A stretch of 31,648 nucleotides of DNA, from contig OUQQ01000179.1 in the NCBI GenBank assembly GCA_900404475.1, forward strand, positions 1 through 31,648. The letters run 5' to 3'. The translations under genes were made by a program, and so were the position numbers. Positions 20,657 to 29,883 of this stretch are shown here, piece after piece. The notes under the pieces were generated by a model that saw only the letters and a program-made list of their open reading frames with translations, had not been told where the DNA came from and did no database searches. Numbering within the stretch: the first letter of the stretch is position 1; each line of letters starts with the position of its first letter. This DNA is from Spongospora subterranea (lineage: Eukaryota > Endomyxa > Phytomyxea > Plasmodiophorida > Plasmodiophoridae).

Positions 20657-23162
20657 ATGGGGAAAAAGGGGCGACGGACTAGTCGGGGAAGTGGTCCCGG
20701 TCCAGGGATAGGACTATCGCCATCCGGTGATGACCACGAGCCGGTTCATGACGTGCTCAACCCGCGGCCGGCGATTGTCTCTGTCGGGGTGAGGGCGAAT
20801 GAGGAGGTGGAGGAGGTCGTGACCTGCGATCATTGGTCGGACCTGGAGAGCGCCCCCAGCAAATGGAAGGCGATGGCGTCGGCAATCGCACAGGCCCTGG
20901 TGCTATCCCCGCCCAGGTCTGGTCCACCCCTGCGAATACTATCGCCATATGGCATTCCCTGTCAGGTTTTTTTCGGGTCTGTTCAGCAAACCCATCTGTA
21001 TTTACCATCGTATTATATCGCCAACCAATCGACCCGACCGACTCTTCATCATATATCGACTCCCCCTATTATTGCCCTCAAAATCATTGTTCATCCGCTC
21101 AATCATAACTCCAATCTCGCGTCAATGGCGGTCCGACAGACTGTATCGGATCTATTCGTCGTGGATCGGCAAGTGATTATGGTCGATGTGATGGGGGAAA
21201 CCCATCATTACACGATCCGGATTCAGGATCCATCGCCCAATATCGACAACCTCGATCATCACCCGCAGATATTCCGGTTATCGCCATCGACTCGGATCAT
21301 CATATCGTCCAGTGAATTATCGTCAAACCCTTCTTCTCTATCAGATCAAGACCAACACTATCCATTACCATTACCGTCATCATTTCCTGGTATTGGTGGT
21401 CTATCCCGTGAACTTCAATCCATCTATGATTTCGCCTCATTGTGCTTACACAAATACGATCTGCTCCAGAAGATGAATGTGTCGGTGTCATGCAAAGGAC
21501 TCCTTCTCTATGGGTATTATTTCGACCGATTCCATCTTCTGTATTGCGGTTCTAATCTATGTGAATTAGGCCACCGGGCACGGGGAAATCGCTAATCGCC
21601 CGCCATCTGTCATCGGCAATGGGTGCATCGCTGCATTCAATTAACGGTGCCGATTGCCTTTCGGGGACGATCGGAAAGTCGGAATCAATTCTGAAGCGGT
21701 TGTTTAACAAGGCGATCGTCGACGCCCCATCGATTATATTCATGTCGGTTCGCGATCCCTTTCGCCTTCGTCTATCGGTTTTGATTTCCGCTTCTGCAGT
21801 GACGAGATCGACGTATTATGCCCTGATCCTGCTTCTGGCAATCCCTCGTCTGAAACGGCGCTACACGCACGAATGGGGTTCACATTGTCGTCATTATTCG
21901 CATCGTTAGATCAACGTTCGCGGGTACTGGTCGTGGCGGCGACCAATCGCCCCAACTCCATCGACCCCTCACTTCGCCAGCCGGGAAGATTCGATCGGGA
22001 AACCTTGATTGGCGTTCCCAATCCGACAGATCGTCTGGAAATTCTGAAAATCATTGTTAAGAGTCTTGGCGATCACGCGATCACTGATGGCGGTCTCGCG
22101 TACGTCGCTGAGTCCTCGCATGGCTTTGTCGGTGCCGATCTTCACGCCCTCGTCAAACAAGCTGCACTGTTCTGTCTCCATCGTGGTGAACCCGTTCTGG
22201 TTTGTGGCGATGAACACCTGCGTCAGGCGCTCAACGTCATCGGTCCTTCGGCACTACGCGACACCGTTGTTGAGGTGCCGAAAGTGCTCTGGGATCATAT
22301 CGGAGGTCAAGAACAAGCGAAATCCACTTTGAAGGAAGTTGTTGAATGGCCTTTGCGATATCCGGACGCGTTTGCACGGCTGGGTATACAACCCCCTCGA
22401 GGAGTTCTACTCTATGGACCTCCAGGATGCTCAAAAACGATGATGGCAAGGGCGTTGGCCACTGAATCATCGTTGAACTTCATTGCTGTGAAAGGGCCCG
22501 AACTTCTTTCGAAATGGGTCGGCGACAGCGAAAAAGCCGTTCGCGATATATTCGTGAAAGCGCGCGGATCGGCGCCAACCATCGTGTTCTTCGACGAGAT
22601 CGACTCGATCGCCAGCACGCGACAAGGAATGCAGAGCGGTGTCGGCGGCGGATCTGCCGTTGGTGATCGGGTTCTCAGCCAGCTTCTCAGCGAGCTGGAT
22701 GGGATCGAGGTCCACGGTTCTGTGATCGTTGTCGCTGCCACCAATCGCCCAGGTTCGTTGGACCCCGCCCTGTTGCGCCCTGGCCGAATCGACCGCATGT
22801 GCTATGTATCTTTACCTGACGCCAGCGCTCGTCGGCAGATTCTCAAAATCCACCTGTAGTTCTGTGTGATACGCTCGTGATTTGCGACCGTAGCTGACAT
22901 TCCGTTCAGGGCAAAATACAAAACGTCGGAAACAATCGACGCCGAGGAAGCCGTCAGGCGCACCGACGGATTCTCTGGAGCGGAAATAGGCGCGATCTGC
23001 CGGGAAGCAGCGCTGAAGGCGATGGAGGAATACGGGTTACACGATGGTGACGGGATAAGAAGAGCGCACATGAATGCCGCGTTGGCCGAAGCCAAGCCGA
23101 GAATATCGCCAGAATCGGTCGAATACTACGAACGATTCGCGGCGAAATCCATAAGGAAATAG
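20657..23162 (+). CDS. AFG2/SPATA5-type double AAA ATPase
   Basis: CDC48-like type II AAA ATPase. Yeast Afg2 (Drg1) and human SPATA5 release shuttling factors such as Rlp24 from cytoplasmic pre-60S ribosomes. Exons 20657-21513, 21570-21743, 21800-22855 and 22910-23162 (introns 56, 56 and 54 nt) give 779 residues. Residues about 1-220 form the N domain with a Ser/Asp/Pro-rich linker. D1: the P-loop GPPGTGKS is rebuilt across junction 1 and Walker B IIFIDEID across junction 2. D2: GPPGCSKT, the Cys-containing P-loop typical of this subfamily, and IVFFDEID; arginine-finger segments RQPGRFDRE and RPGRIDRM are present. Intron 2 uses a weak GTCGGT donor, forced by restoring Walker B. An ATG at 20576 is also in frame. 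Convergent with DLD, 58 bp between stops. Confidence 0.92.
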
Positions 23163-23220
23163 AGGCAGATCAACATATTAGGAGCAGGACCTGAACATTG
23201 TATAATTCATAAAAATCTCA

Positions 23221-24805
23221 TTAGAAATGGATGGGTTTGTCATATGTGGACATTGCCGCCTCGCGGAACGCTTCAGACAATGTCGGATGAGCATGACAGA
23301 CACGAGCGATATCTTCAGACGAAGCGCCATACTCCATCGCCAGGCAGCCCTCAGCGATCATCTCTCCCGCGTTGGAACCGATAATATGAACCCCGAGGAC
23401 GCGATCGGTCTTCTTGTCAGCCAGAATCTTCACGAATCCTTCCGCGTCCAAGTTTGTTCTGGCGCGACTGTTGGCCATCAATGGGAACTTCCCAACGGCG
23501 TACGAAACGCCCGATTCCTTCAATTGCTCTTCCGTCTTCCCAACGCAAGCCACTTCAGGATGGGTGTAGATTACGCTGGGGATCACGTCGTAGTTCATGT
23601 GGCCATGTTTGCCGGCCAGATGTTCGGCGACGGCGATGCCCTCGTCCTCCGCCTTGTGTGCCAGCATCGGCCCCGGAACGCAATCGCCAATCGCAAATAT
23701 CGACGCCACTTTCGTTTGCCATTTCTCATTGACCTTGATGAATCCACGCTTGTCGGTCTCGACGCCAACCGATTCCAAACCGAGGTCTTTTGTGAAAGGG
23801 CGACGGCCAATGGCAACTAAAACAGTGTCGGAAACCAATTCCGCTTTCTCCCCAGCCTTAACACTTTCAGTTTCGATTGTTACGGTGCCGTCCTCGTTCT
23901 TTTGTGCCCTGTTCACTTTCTGACCGAGCTGAAATTTGATCCCTTGTTTCTCCAACAGTTTCTGGAAGTTTTTGGCCACTTCGTTGTCAATCCCGGGAGT
24001 GATTCGATCTAGGAATTCGACGACCGTGACTTTGGAGCCAAGCCGTGAATAGACAGATCCTAATTCAAGGCCGATAACTCCCCCTCCGATAACCGTAAGC
24101 CTTTCGGGAATCTTTTCCAACGATAAGGCCCCGGTGGAGGACACGATCGTCTTCTCATCGACGTCGACCCCAGGAAGTGGAGTCACCTCTGATCCGGTCG
24201 CGATCAATATCTTATCGGCGGATATCTCCTGCTGTCCTCCATCGTTGAGCTTGATTTCAACCGTGTTTGGCCCTTTAACTGTGGCGTACCCCTTCACGTA
24301 TTCGACCTTGTTCTTCTTGAATAGGCCCTCGATACCCCCTGTAAGTCCTTTGACAGCGTTGGATTTGGTCGCCATCATTTTGGTTAGATCAATCGAAACA
24401 TTGTCGAAAGTGACGCCGTGTTTGGCGAACTCATGCTTGGCATCGTGATATTTGTGCGATGAATTCAATAGGGCTTTGGAAGGAATGCAGCCAACGTTCA
24501 AACAGGTGCCACCTAAGGTCCCCCGAAATTCCACACAGGTCACTTTTAGCCCCAATTGAGCTGCTTTGATAGCGGCGACATACCCACCAGGACCTCCACC
24601 AATCACGACAAGGTCGGTCTTAGAAGTTGTGCCAAACGCTCGAACCTATAAAATAAAGCGTGATTAATGCAAAATAAAGAAATTAAATTGAAAACAGAGG
24701 ATCTTATATCAACAATGAGGAAATGAGAACGATTCATGCAATTACTCGTAAGGAATAGGCGAATTTGCCAAACTGCTTAAAACGGGCATTGCTGAAAGAC
24801 ACCAT
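23221..24805 (-). CDS. DLD: Dihydrolipoamide dehydrogenase (E3), mitochondrial
   Basis: FAD-linked E3 subunit shared by the pyruvate, 2-oxoglutarate and branched-chain dehydrogenase complexes and the glycine cleavage system; it reoxidises dihydrolipoamide with NAD+. Exons 24805-24746 and 24645-23221 (100-nt intron, the longest I placed, phase 0) give 494 residues (human 509). Exon 1 alone encodes most of the transit peptide ([20 protein letters not shown]), with [20 protein letters not shown] across the junction. Motifs: FAD fold [17 protein letters not shown]; redox disulfide [13 protein letters not shown] (Cys68 and Cys73); NAD fold [18 protein letters not shown]; second FAD site [20 protein letters not shown]; and catalytic HAHPTLSE near the C-terminus (His about 473, Glu about 478). 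All key residues are present. High similarity throughout makes this one of the safest calls. Confidence 0.96.
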
Positions 24806-25260
24806 CCAGTAATATATGTGCAATGAGAGTTGGCAAGACGGTCAATAACCACACAGAGACGGTGTCGACAGGATAGTCTATACTGGACCCGCTCTCAATA
24901 ACAACACGCGTGACCCTTGTCCCCCTGTGTATCGCTATAGGCACTCACTCCACTCACGCACTAATCACTCGAGATACACCTTATCATGTCGTGAGAATTA
25001 GCGTTACCCGCTGCTGTTCCACCGTCCTCGCTCCATCTCCGTGTGTGCGTATGGCCCGACGCCTCCCCGAACAAATCGGAAATCGTGTCTTTTTGTTATG
25101 ATCGAATTTGGATTCCCAATACAATACCGTTTAGACATTGCAAGTTTTGCAAGATACAGCCTTAAGAGCGGCGTCACGAAGTCATGGTTTTAAGTGTGTA
25201 AACTTTATCATTTGTCCTATGGCTTCAAACGATCTTATGGAGGAAAACGTTTTGTACAAT
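24806..25260. other. Intergenic, promoter side of DLD
   Basis: 455 bp between the DLD start and the stop of the upstream minus-strand coiled-coil gene. A plus-strand ORF of 63 codons (24910-25101) has no domain. The region contains GTGTCGACAGG and ACACGCGTGACC words of the kind seen in other promoters here. I see no gene. Confidence 0.4.
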
Positions 25261-26196
25261 TTATTCTTGAACAACCGCTGAAAGAGCATTTACATTTTTT
25301 CTACCCCATGCTACATTCCAACTTACATTGCGCTTTCCGCGATCGGACTTCAATGGGCTTGCAAATATACCATCTTCGCTTTCCAATTGACCACTCGTCT
25401 TATCTTCTACGATGGCGCTTTTTGAGGTGGACGACAACGGAATTGTACAGAAACTAGCGACCGTCTTCCCCGATTTTCTTGCTAGACACATGCCATTCTT
25501 TCCATGATTTACGGAAATGATAGGTGGTCGTCCTCCGGTATCGATTGCTTTCTGCTTCTTGTGTGATGCTACAGCTGACGATGCTGGTCGAGAAAGCCTT
25601 TTCTTTGGAGAAACTTCGTTTTGATGGTCACAGTTCTCGCTTTCTGTGAATTTTAACCTATCTATTTCGTATTTTAGCTTCATATTACTCTCCAGTAACC
25701 GTTCGACGTCTTTAGCGCGCCTTTTCTCGCTGTCTTCTATCATTGATTTGACTTCAATTAGAATGTTAGTGTGTGCCGATTTCAAATCTGAACGGATCCG
25801 GCTAACTTCATCTCGTATCTGATACCGATTCGCTCGAGCCTCTGCCATTAAGTTTTTTATATCGGCCATATCTTCTTGAACAGATTGGCGCATTGTGCTA
25901 TTGGCGGCATCGATAACAGCACCGATTGCTCGTAATTCACCAGATCCTGCATCGTTTCTGCTGACCAATCGCTCCAAATAATGCTGCAAATCGCAGATTC
26001 TGCTTTCGACTCGTTCTAGTGCGGTCGCTTGAACAGGTATAGCGGGCGTCACTTCCCTTGCAGGAACAACCTGTTGTCGGGTTTTATATGGCCTAATTTG
26101 GCCATTGTTAACCTGTGATGCTTCACCGCCAGAGCTTTCCACTTGAATGCAAGCTATTACTTCGTCCCTCGCGGCACGGCTTCGTGTTGACACCAT
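25261..26196 (-). CDS. Coiled-coil protein with basic, nuclear-type C-terminal half, unknown function
   Basis: Intronless, 311 residues, true ATG. I do not recognise it. Residues about 1-60 are polar and basic (MVSTRSRAARDE). Residues about 60-195 are strongly helical and charged (ALERVESRICDLQHYLERL, VQEDMADIKNLMAEARANR, DSEKRRAKDVERLLESNMKL), a predicted coiled coil. The C-terminal third is Ser/Lys-rich with SPKKRLSRP and SHKKQKA, which look like bipartite nuclear localisation signals, and ends in KSDRGKRNVSWNVAWGRKN. The layout resembles chromatin or centromere linker proteins, but there is no domain match I can name. It is divergent from the DDT/WHIM gene, with 664 bp between the starts. 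Confidence 0.6.
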   Translation of the reverse strand: MVSTRSRAARDEVIACIQVESSGGEASQVNNGQIRPYKTRQQVVPAREVTPAIPVQATALERVESRICDLQHYLERLVSRNDAGSGELRAIGAVIDAANSTMRQSVQEDMADIKNLMAEARANRYQIRDEVSRIRSDLKSAHTNILIEVKSMIEDSEKRRAKDVERLLESNMKLKYEIDRLKFTESENCDHQNEVSPKKRLSRPASSAVASHKKQKAIDTGGRPPIISVNHGKNGMCLARKSGKTVASFCTIPLSSTSKSAIVEDKTSGQLESEDGIFASPLKSDRGKRNVSWNVAWGRKNVNALSAVVQE

Positions 26197-26860
26197 GATT
26201 GAGAAGTAATCACTGCTAGAATTATGGCTGCAAGCTACAGTGAATTAGGACGAAAAATAGGGACAGACGATTGATTCGTGAGAGTGAGTACACAAATTGC
26301 CGATTGTCAGTGGACTCTGTGCCTCCAACTCCAAAAGTCCAAAACTGATGATAATGGAGTATAATCTAAGGGCAGGCAATCGCTTGAGACTAGTCAGGGA
26401 CTGCAGATGGCCACTGTAAAGGAAAACCCAGACTGCTATCGTCATTCCCCATTTTAATAAATACAGTCGAGTTCGTATTGAGGATTTTGCGGCCGTTGTA
26501 TAAACTGGTGACAACGGGTGGTAAACAACAACAGCGGTATAGTGGTTTCAGCTCCTGCAGCCTTGTGTCTCAGAAACGGCAGCAAGCGCCACCCTGGATT
26601 GCCATTAAAAAAGTTTTATGGAGACCTCTGATTGTTTCACTGAATAATAAATGAATTGACAGCTCGCCGCCCACAGTTCGCCACCCACAATGAACTATCC
26701 TTCGTCCCTAGTTGACCAATATCGAGTGATTTCCTATTAGTATATCGGGAAACGTGACCAGGCTGCAGTTGAATTTGAATGTTGCGCAGATTATTGTGGT
26801 GATTCAGAGTTCAGAATAGATCCTGTACTGAACTCATTAATATTACGAACCTCACTCGTA
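26197..26860. promoter_or_regulatory. Divergent intergenic region with possible small ORFs
   Basis: This gap separates two divergent ATGs (26196 minus, 26861 plus) and likely holds both promoters. A minus-strand frame at 26245-26514 contains a hydrophobic stretch (KWGMTIAVWVFLYSG) but lacks an ATG before that point and matches no family I know. On plus, an ATG at 26690 begins MNYPSSLVDQYR, and 26736-26860 is open in one frame, perhaps 5' UTR or an alternative first exon of the DDT gene. None is firm. Confidence 0.35.
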
Positions 26861-28061
26861 ATGGATCTAGACATTGATCCACGAAGCTTGGAGATCCATC
26901 GAGGTCCTCTGCGTAATTAACGATGGTGCCCGATTACTAAAAATGACGCTTGTTTCAGCTGCTCTGCGATCTTGTTGGGAATTCCCAGCATTTTATCAGT
27001 TCGCATCACTCTTCCGTGTTCCGCTGCTATTACCAACATTCTCATTGGATGATTTGGAATTGTGGCTGGTTCGTTCTTGTTGCGTCGATGTTGAAAACGG
27101 GTTACTTCCAGAATTGCATTGGAAATTGTTTTATGCAGGAATGGGCGAAGCAAAGACTAAAAAGTAATAGCACGACGTCATCTTATATATGTGCCCTCAA
27201 ATGCTGCAGATACTCCGACTGGCATAAAGTGATTCAAAAGACTTCAACTTATCTTCTGGATATTCCATACCGAGATATGTCTCTTGCCGACAAAGTAAGT
27301 TGCGCTTTTTTGCAACTGAATGGTTAGCAATAATGATGCGCATCAAGTTGTCTTCGCTCCTTAGTTTATCTAACCGAGCTCTTGAAATCTGTCCGAATCT
27401 AGTCCAAAATTACAACGAGACCCCCGATATCCTGGTGTTGCTAGTTGTTGTCTTGTATATGTCGTTTTCTCATTCTTTTTGATTCAGAGAATGTATCCTA
27501 TAGGATACGATGCCAGCAAAGCAGCTTACTATTGGTTTTCTCGTCAGTTGTTTCTTAGTCTGAAGTCTGAGACGCGTTAATTTTAAAACGGATCGCCTGT
27601 AGGTGATGCGTGGATATTCAAAGAATTGCCCCCAAAACTGTCGAAGATCAAGAGTTCGTTTTCTGCGAATTCTCCGGTTTGGAGTGTTGCAGCAAGTACG
27701 CTCGCTGAAGTTCGCGAGCTTTCTGTGTCCCTTACCAACAGCGAGGACGCCGCACAGAGAAGTCTATTGGGTTTTATTGACGAAAATGTTTTGCGTCCCT
27801 TGGAAGCCGCGGAAAAGGTCGTTTTCAAGTTAGCGTTTCAATGCTAATGTTTTTGAATTATCCTTTCGTTAGTCCCGCATAAGAATAGAACATAAAAAAG
27901 CTTTGGCAGCTGCCCTTCCAAGAAGAAGATCCTCGCGGGTGCAGGCCACGGTATGTCGCTTCACTCCTGCATTACATTTAACTGATCGATCTTCTGCAAA
28001 AAAGGCTAATGAAATAGATTCGCAAGAGAATGAAGACATTTATTCTGATGGTGAGTTGTAA
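26861..28061 (+). CDS. DDT/WHIM-domain chromatin protein, CECR2 N-terminus-like
   Basis: Likely accessory subunit of an ISWI-type chromatin remodeller. CECR2 and RSF1 share this N-terminal DDT/WHIM region, which binds the ISWI C-terminus. It is hidden in eight small exons: 26861-26912, 26959-27163, 27210-27294, 27348-27434, 27488-27542, 27603-27817, 27873-27950 and 28005-28061 (introns 46, 46, 53, 53, 60, 55 and 54 nt), giving 277 residues. DDT: ALRSCWEFPAFYQFASLFRV aligns with human RSWWEVPAIAHFCSLF; then LPTFSLDDLELWL. WHIM: DIPYRDMSLADK (human DLPLRTRVEI) and MYPIGYDASKAAYYWFS (human EPLGEDNSGALYWYF). The C-terminal exons are basic (AAALPRRRSSRVQA) and acidic. It lacks CECR2's bromodomain and is much shorter. 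The last exon may instead splice at 28050 to a VVDE end. Confidence 0.8.
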
Positions 28062-28294
28062 TTGTAACTCACGTGCATCAGTAGTGGATGAGTAAAAACA
28101 ATTTGTAAAAATTAAACCCGCTTCGTTTACCAATGTGCTTCAAAAACCAGAGAGTCGTAATTGTTGCTTGGCCCGATTACTTGCCACAACAGCCGTGATA
28201 GACAGCTTATTCTGAGACCAATCAGACCGAAACAGGTGTGCAGTTACTATTCAAGATACCATTTTCAACTGAGTTTTGGCAAGCAACATTAAGT
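28062..28294. other. Short convergent spacer, no gene
   Basis: 233 bp between the stops of the convergent DDT gene and TMEM220-like gene. A/T-rich at the start, no ORF; probably the two 3' UTRs. Confidence 0.4.
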
Positions 28295-28840
28295 TTATTT
28301 ACCGGGACCAATGCCGACACCGAAGCAATGGTCGATGGCATCTTTTTGTGACAGGTAAAATTTCGGAATCAAGGCGACAGATGCAACTGCAGCAACTGAT
28401 ACCCCAACGATCGCGTATGCAAGCATCTGTGATGTAGGAGTATTCGAGAGCACTAGATTTTGCAGCGACCATGCCGCAATGATAAGAACGCCAGCAGATT
28501 CTCGTCCCAATTCAGTCTTGGGAGATAGATCAAGGGCGCCTTCTGAAATTCTACGTTGTGCCAAAAAAACGAGCGATATTCCACTGAGAGCGATGAACAT
28601 TGTTCTCGAGCCACGAGGGCACATTCTTGAACAAGCAAGTATACATGTCAAGGTGGTTATACCATACAGGCACATCCACAACATATAATCGGGGTCGCTG
28701 AAGAAAACAATTGTGGGGCCACCATATCATTGACCGAACAGCAGGCGGCCTTACTTTTGCTGAACATACGTAGCATACGCGAAGAAGACCGCCATGATTC
28801 CATTGGAAAGTCCAATAATGGGATTTAGACCTGATCCCAT
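28295..28840 (-). CDS. TMEM220: TMEM220-like membrane protein
   Basis: Small multi-pass membrane protein of the TMEM220 family, whose function is unknown. Exons 28840-28755 and 28697-28295 (57-nt intron, phase 2) give 162 residues (human 160). The junction rebuilds VQQNDPDYMLWMCLYGI, matching the family's VQVNDPDAEVWVVVY. Before it lies GLSNGIMAVFFAYATYV (human CNGLMAAFFALAALVQ). After two further helices comes TELGRESAGVLIIAAWSL, matching human EEEGRELSGLVIITAWI. A last helix and a short tail follow. Five hydrophobic segments in all. The ATG at 28840 is chosen because it gives the short N-terminus usual for the family. Function cannot be inferred. Confidence 0.82.
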
Positions 28841-29408
28841 ATCGATAGAAACACGCCAGAACAGTGAGCAGTTCAATAAACACCTGTGTCTGACACCGGT
28901 ACACAATGTTACCTTGTCCCGTTTCAGTGCGCATGAGGAATGCATCTCATCCCTCAAATAGTGTGCGATGGTATGTTGGGGGATGCGACACTGATGCAAC
29001 GTCTTGAGGTCAAAGTCGAGGGCGAGGCCTCATTCAAGGCCTCAACTGGTAAATAATATTACCTACAGTGGAGCGCTCGACAAAGTACGATACGCGGTAT
29101 TGGATACCGTACCGTATCGTGCCAAGGCGGCAATCATCGTGTGTATTGCTTGACTGCGTGCGGCTAGAAATAGGAGCATGATGAGGCCGTCGAAGCGTAC
29201 CAGACGCTCAGTTATCATCGCCTGAGATTGGGGCGTCATCTACTTGACGCTCTCTGGCAAGACACATCGCATGGGCCGCAACGATTTTGGTTTTCCGTGC
29301 ATATTCGAGGCCATCGCCTTCCTGTTATTGCATTGACATGTTTAAGCGACTCCGCCACAAATTCGCCGCCTATGGTTGCTTTAAAGTTACGAAAATGGCG
29401 CCATTTTC
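28841..29408. promoter_or_regulatory. Divergent intergenic region with a near-palindrome
   Basis: 568 bp between the TMEM220-like start (minus) and the next plus-strand start. It contains a near-palindrome around 29087-29126 (CGATACGCGGTAT and ATACCGTACCGTATCG). It also contains several open but unsupported frames (29228-29464 and 29287-29475). It probably carries both promoters. Confidence 0.35.
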
Positions 29409-29868
29409 ATGCGATTCCACGAGAAGCCAGTCTGCGAACTTTCAAATCGTTTTGTCCATCCTGAAGACAGAATGAGTCTTATCGACACTCTCGAACAGAG
29501 TTATCATCAAAGAAACCTATTTACAATAATAAAGGTAGGATATTTTTACTACCAAGGCAAGAAAACAGCTTGCCAGTCCCTGGTTACCGAATTATTGGTA
29601 GCCCAATAAATTAGAACGAAATTTGTATCTATTGCAATTTTCTTCATTGTTCTTGTTGTCCAAGGGAAATAGATGTATCAGTGTTCCATGTTTGAGCGAT
29701 AAGAATAAGGTTTATACACGAGCGAACGATAGAGATTTTGGCGCGCCAGTATTTGGATCCAGCGATGTTTGTACATTCTCAGTTGAAGATTTTCTCGAGG
29801 ATTTTCCACTCGACGCCGAGTACGAGGCCTGCTGTTTTGGCAGGGTGGTGTCTGATAAAAGACGTTAG
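29409..29868 (+). CDS. Unknown protein, small multi-exon gene
   Basis: I do not recognise this protein. From the ATG at 29409, exon 1 (to 29534) encodes MRFHEKPVCELSNRFVHPED and a helical stretch. A 42-nt in-frame segment (29535-29576, GT-AG ends) may be an intron or retained sequence. A short exon 29577-29597 (SLVTELL) then splices over 67 nt to 29665. The last exon runs to the stop at 29866-29868 and reads GNRCISVPCLSDKNKVYTRA, then VEDFLEDFPLDAEYEACCFG. That gives about 126 residues with the first segment spliced out, 140 with it kept. The protein is soluble, acidic at the end, and has several cysteines. The stop lies 16 bp from the stop of the convergent CEP20 gene. Frame choice in the last exon is favoured by codon regularity but not proven. 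Confidence 0.45.
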
Positions 29869-29883
29869 ATATTGGCGCAGACT

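Noticed and set aside
22412..22798. 128-codon minus ORF
   Set aside because: Antisense to the AFG2 D2 domain.
23227..23820. 197-codon plus-strand ORF
   Set aside because: Antisense shadow of the DLD gene, whose motifs are unmistakable on the minus strand.
24134..24448. 104-codon plus-strand ORF
   Set aside because: Also antisense to DLD; composition mirrors the complementary codons.
28551..28934. 127-codon minus ORF across the TMEM220 locus
   Set aside because: It reads through the TMEM220 intron in a different frame from the conserved exons.
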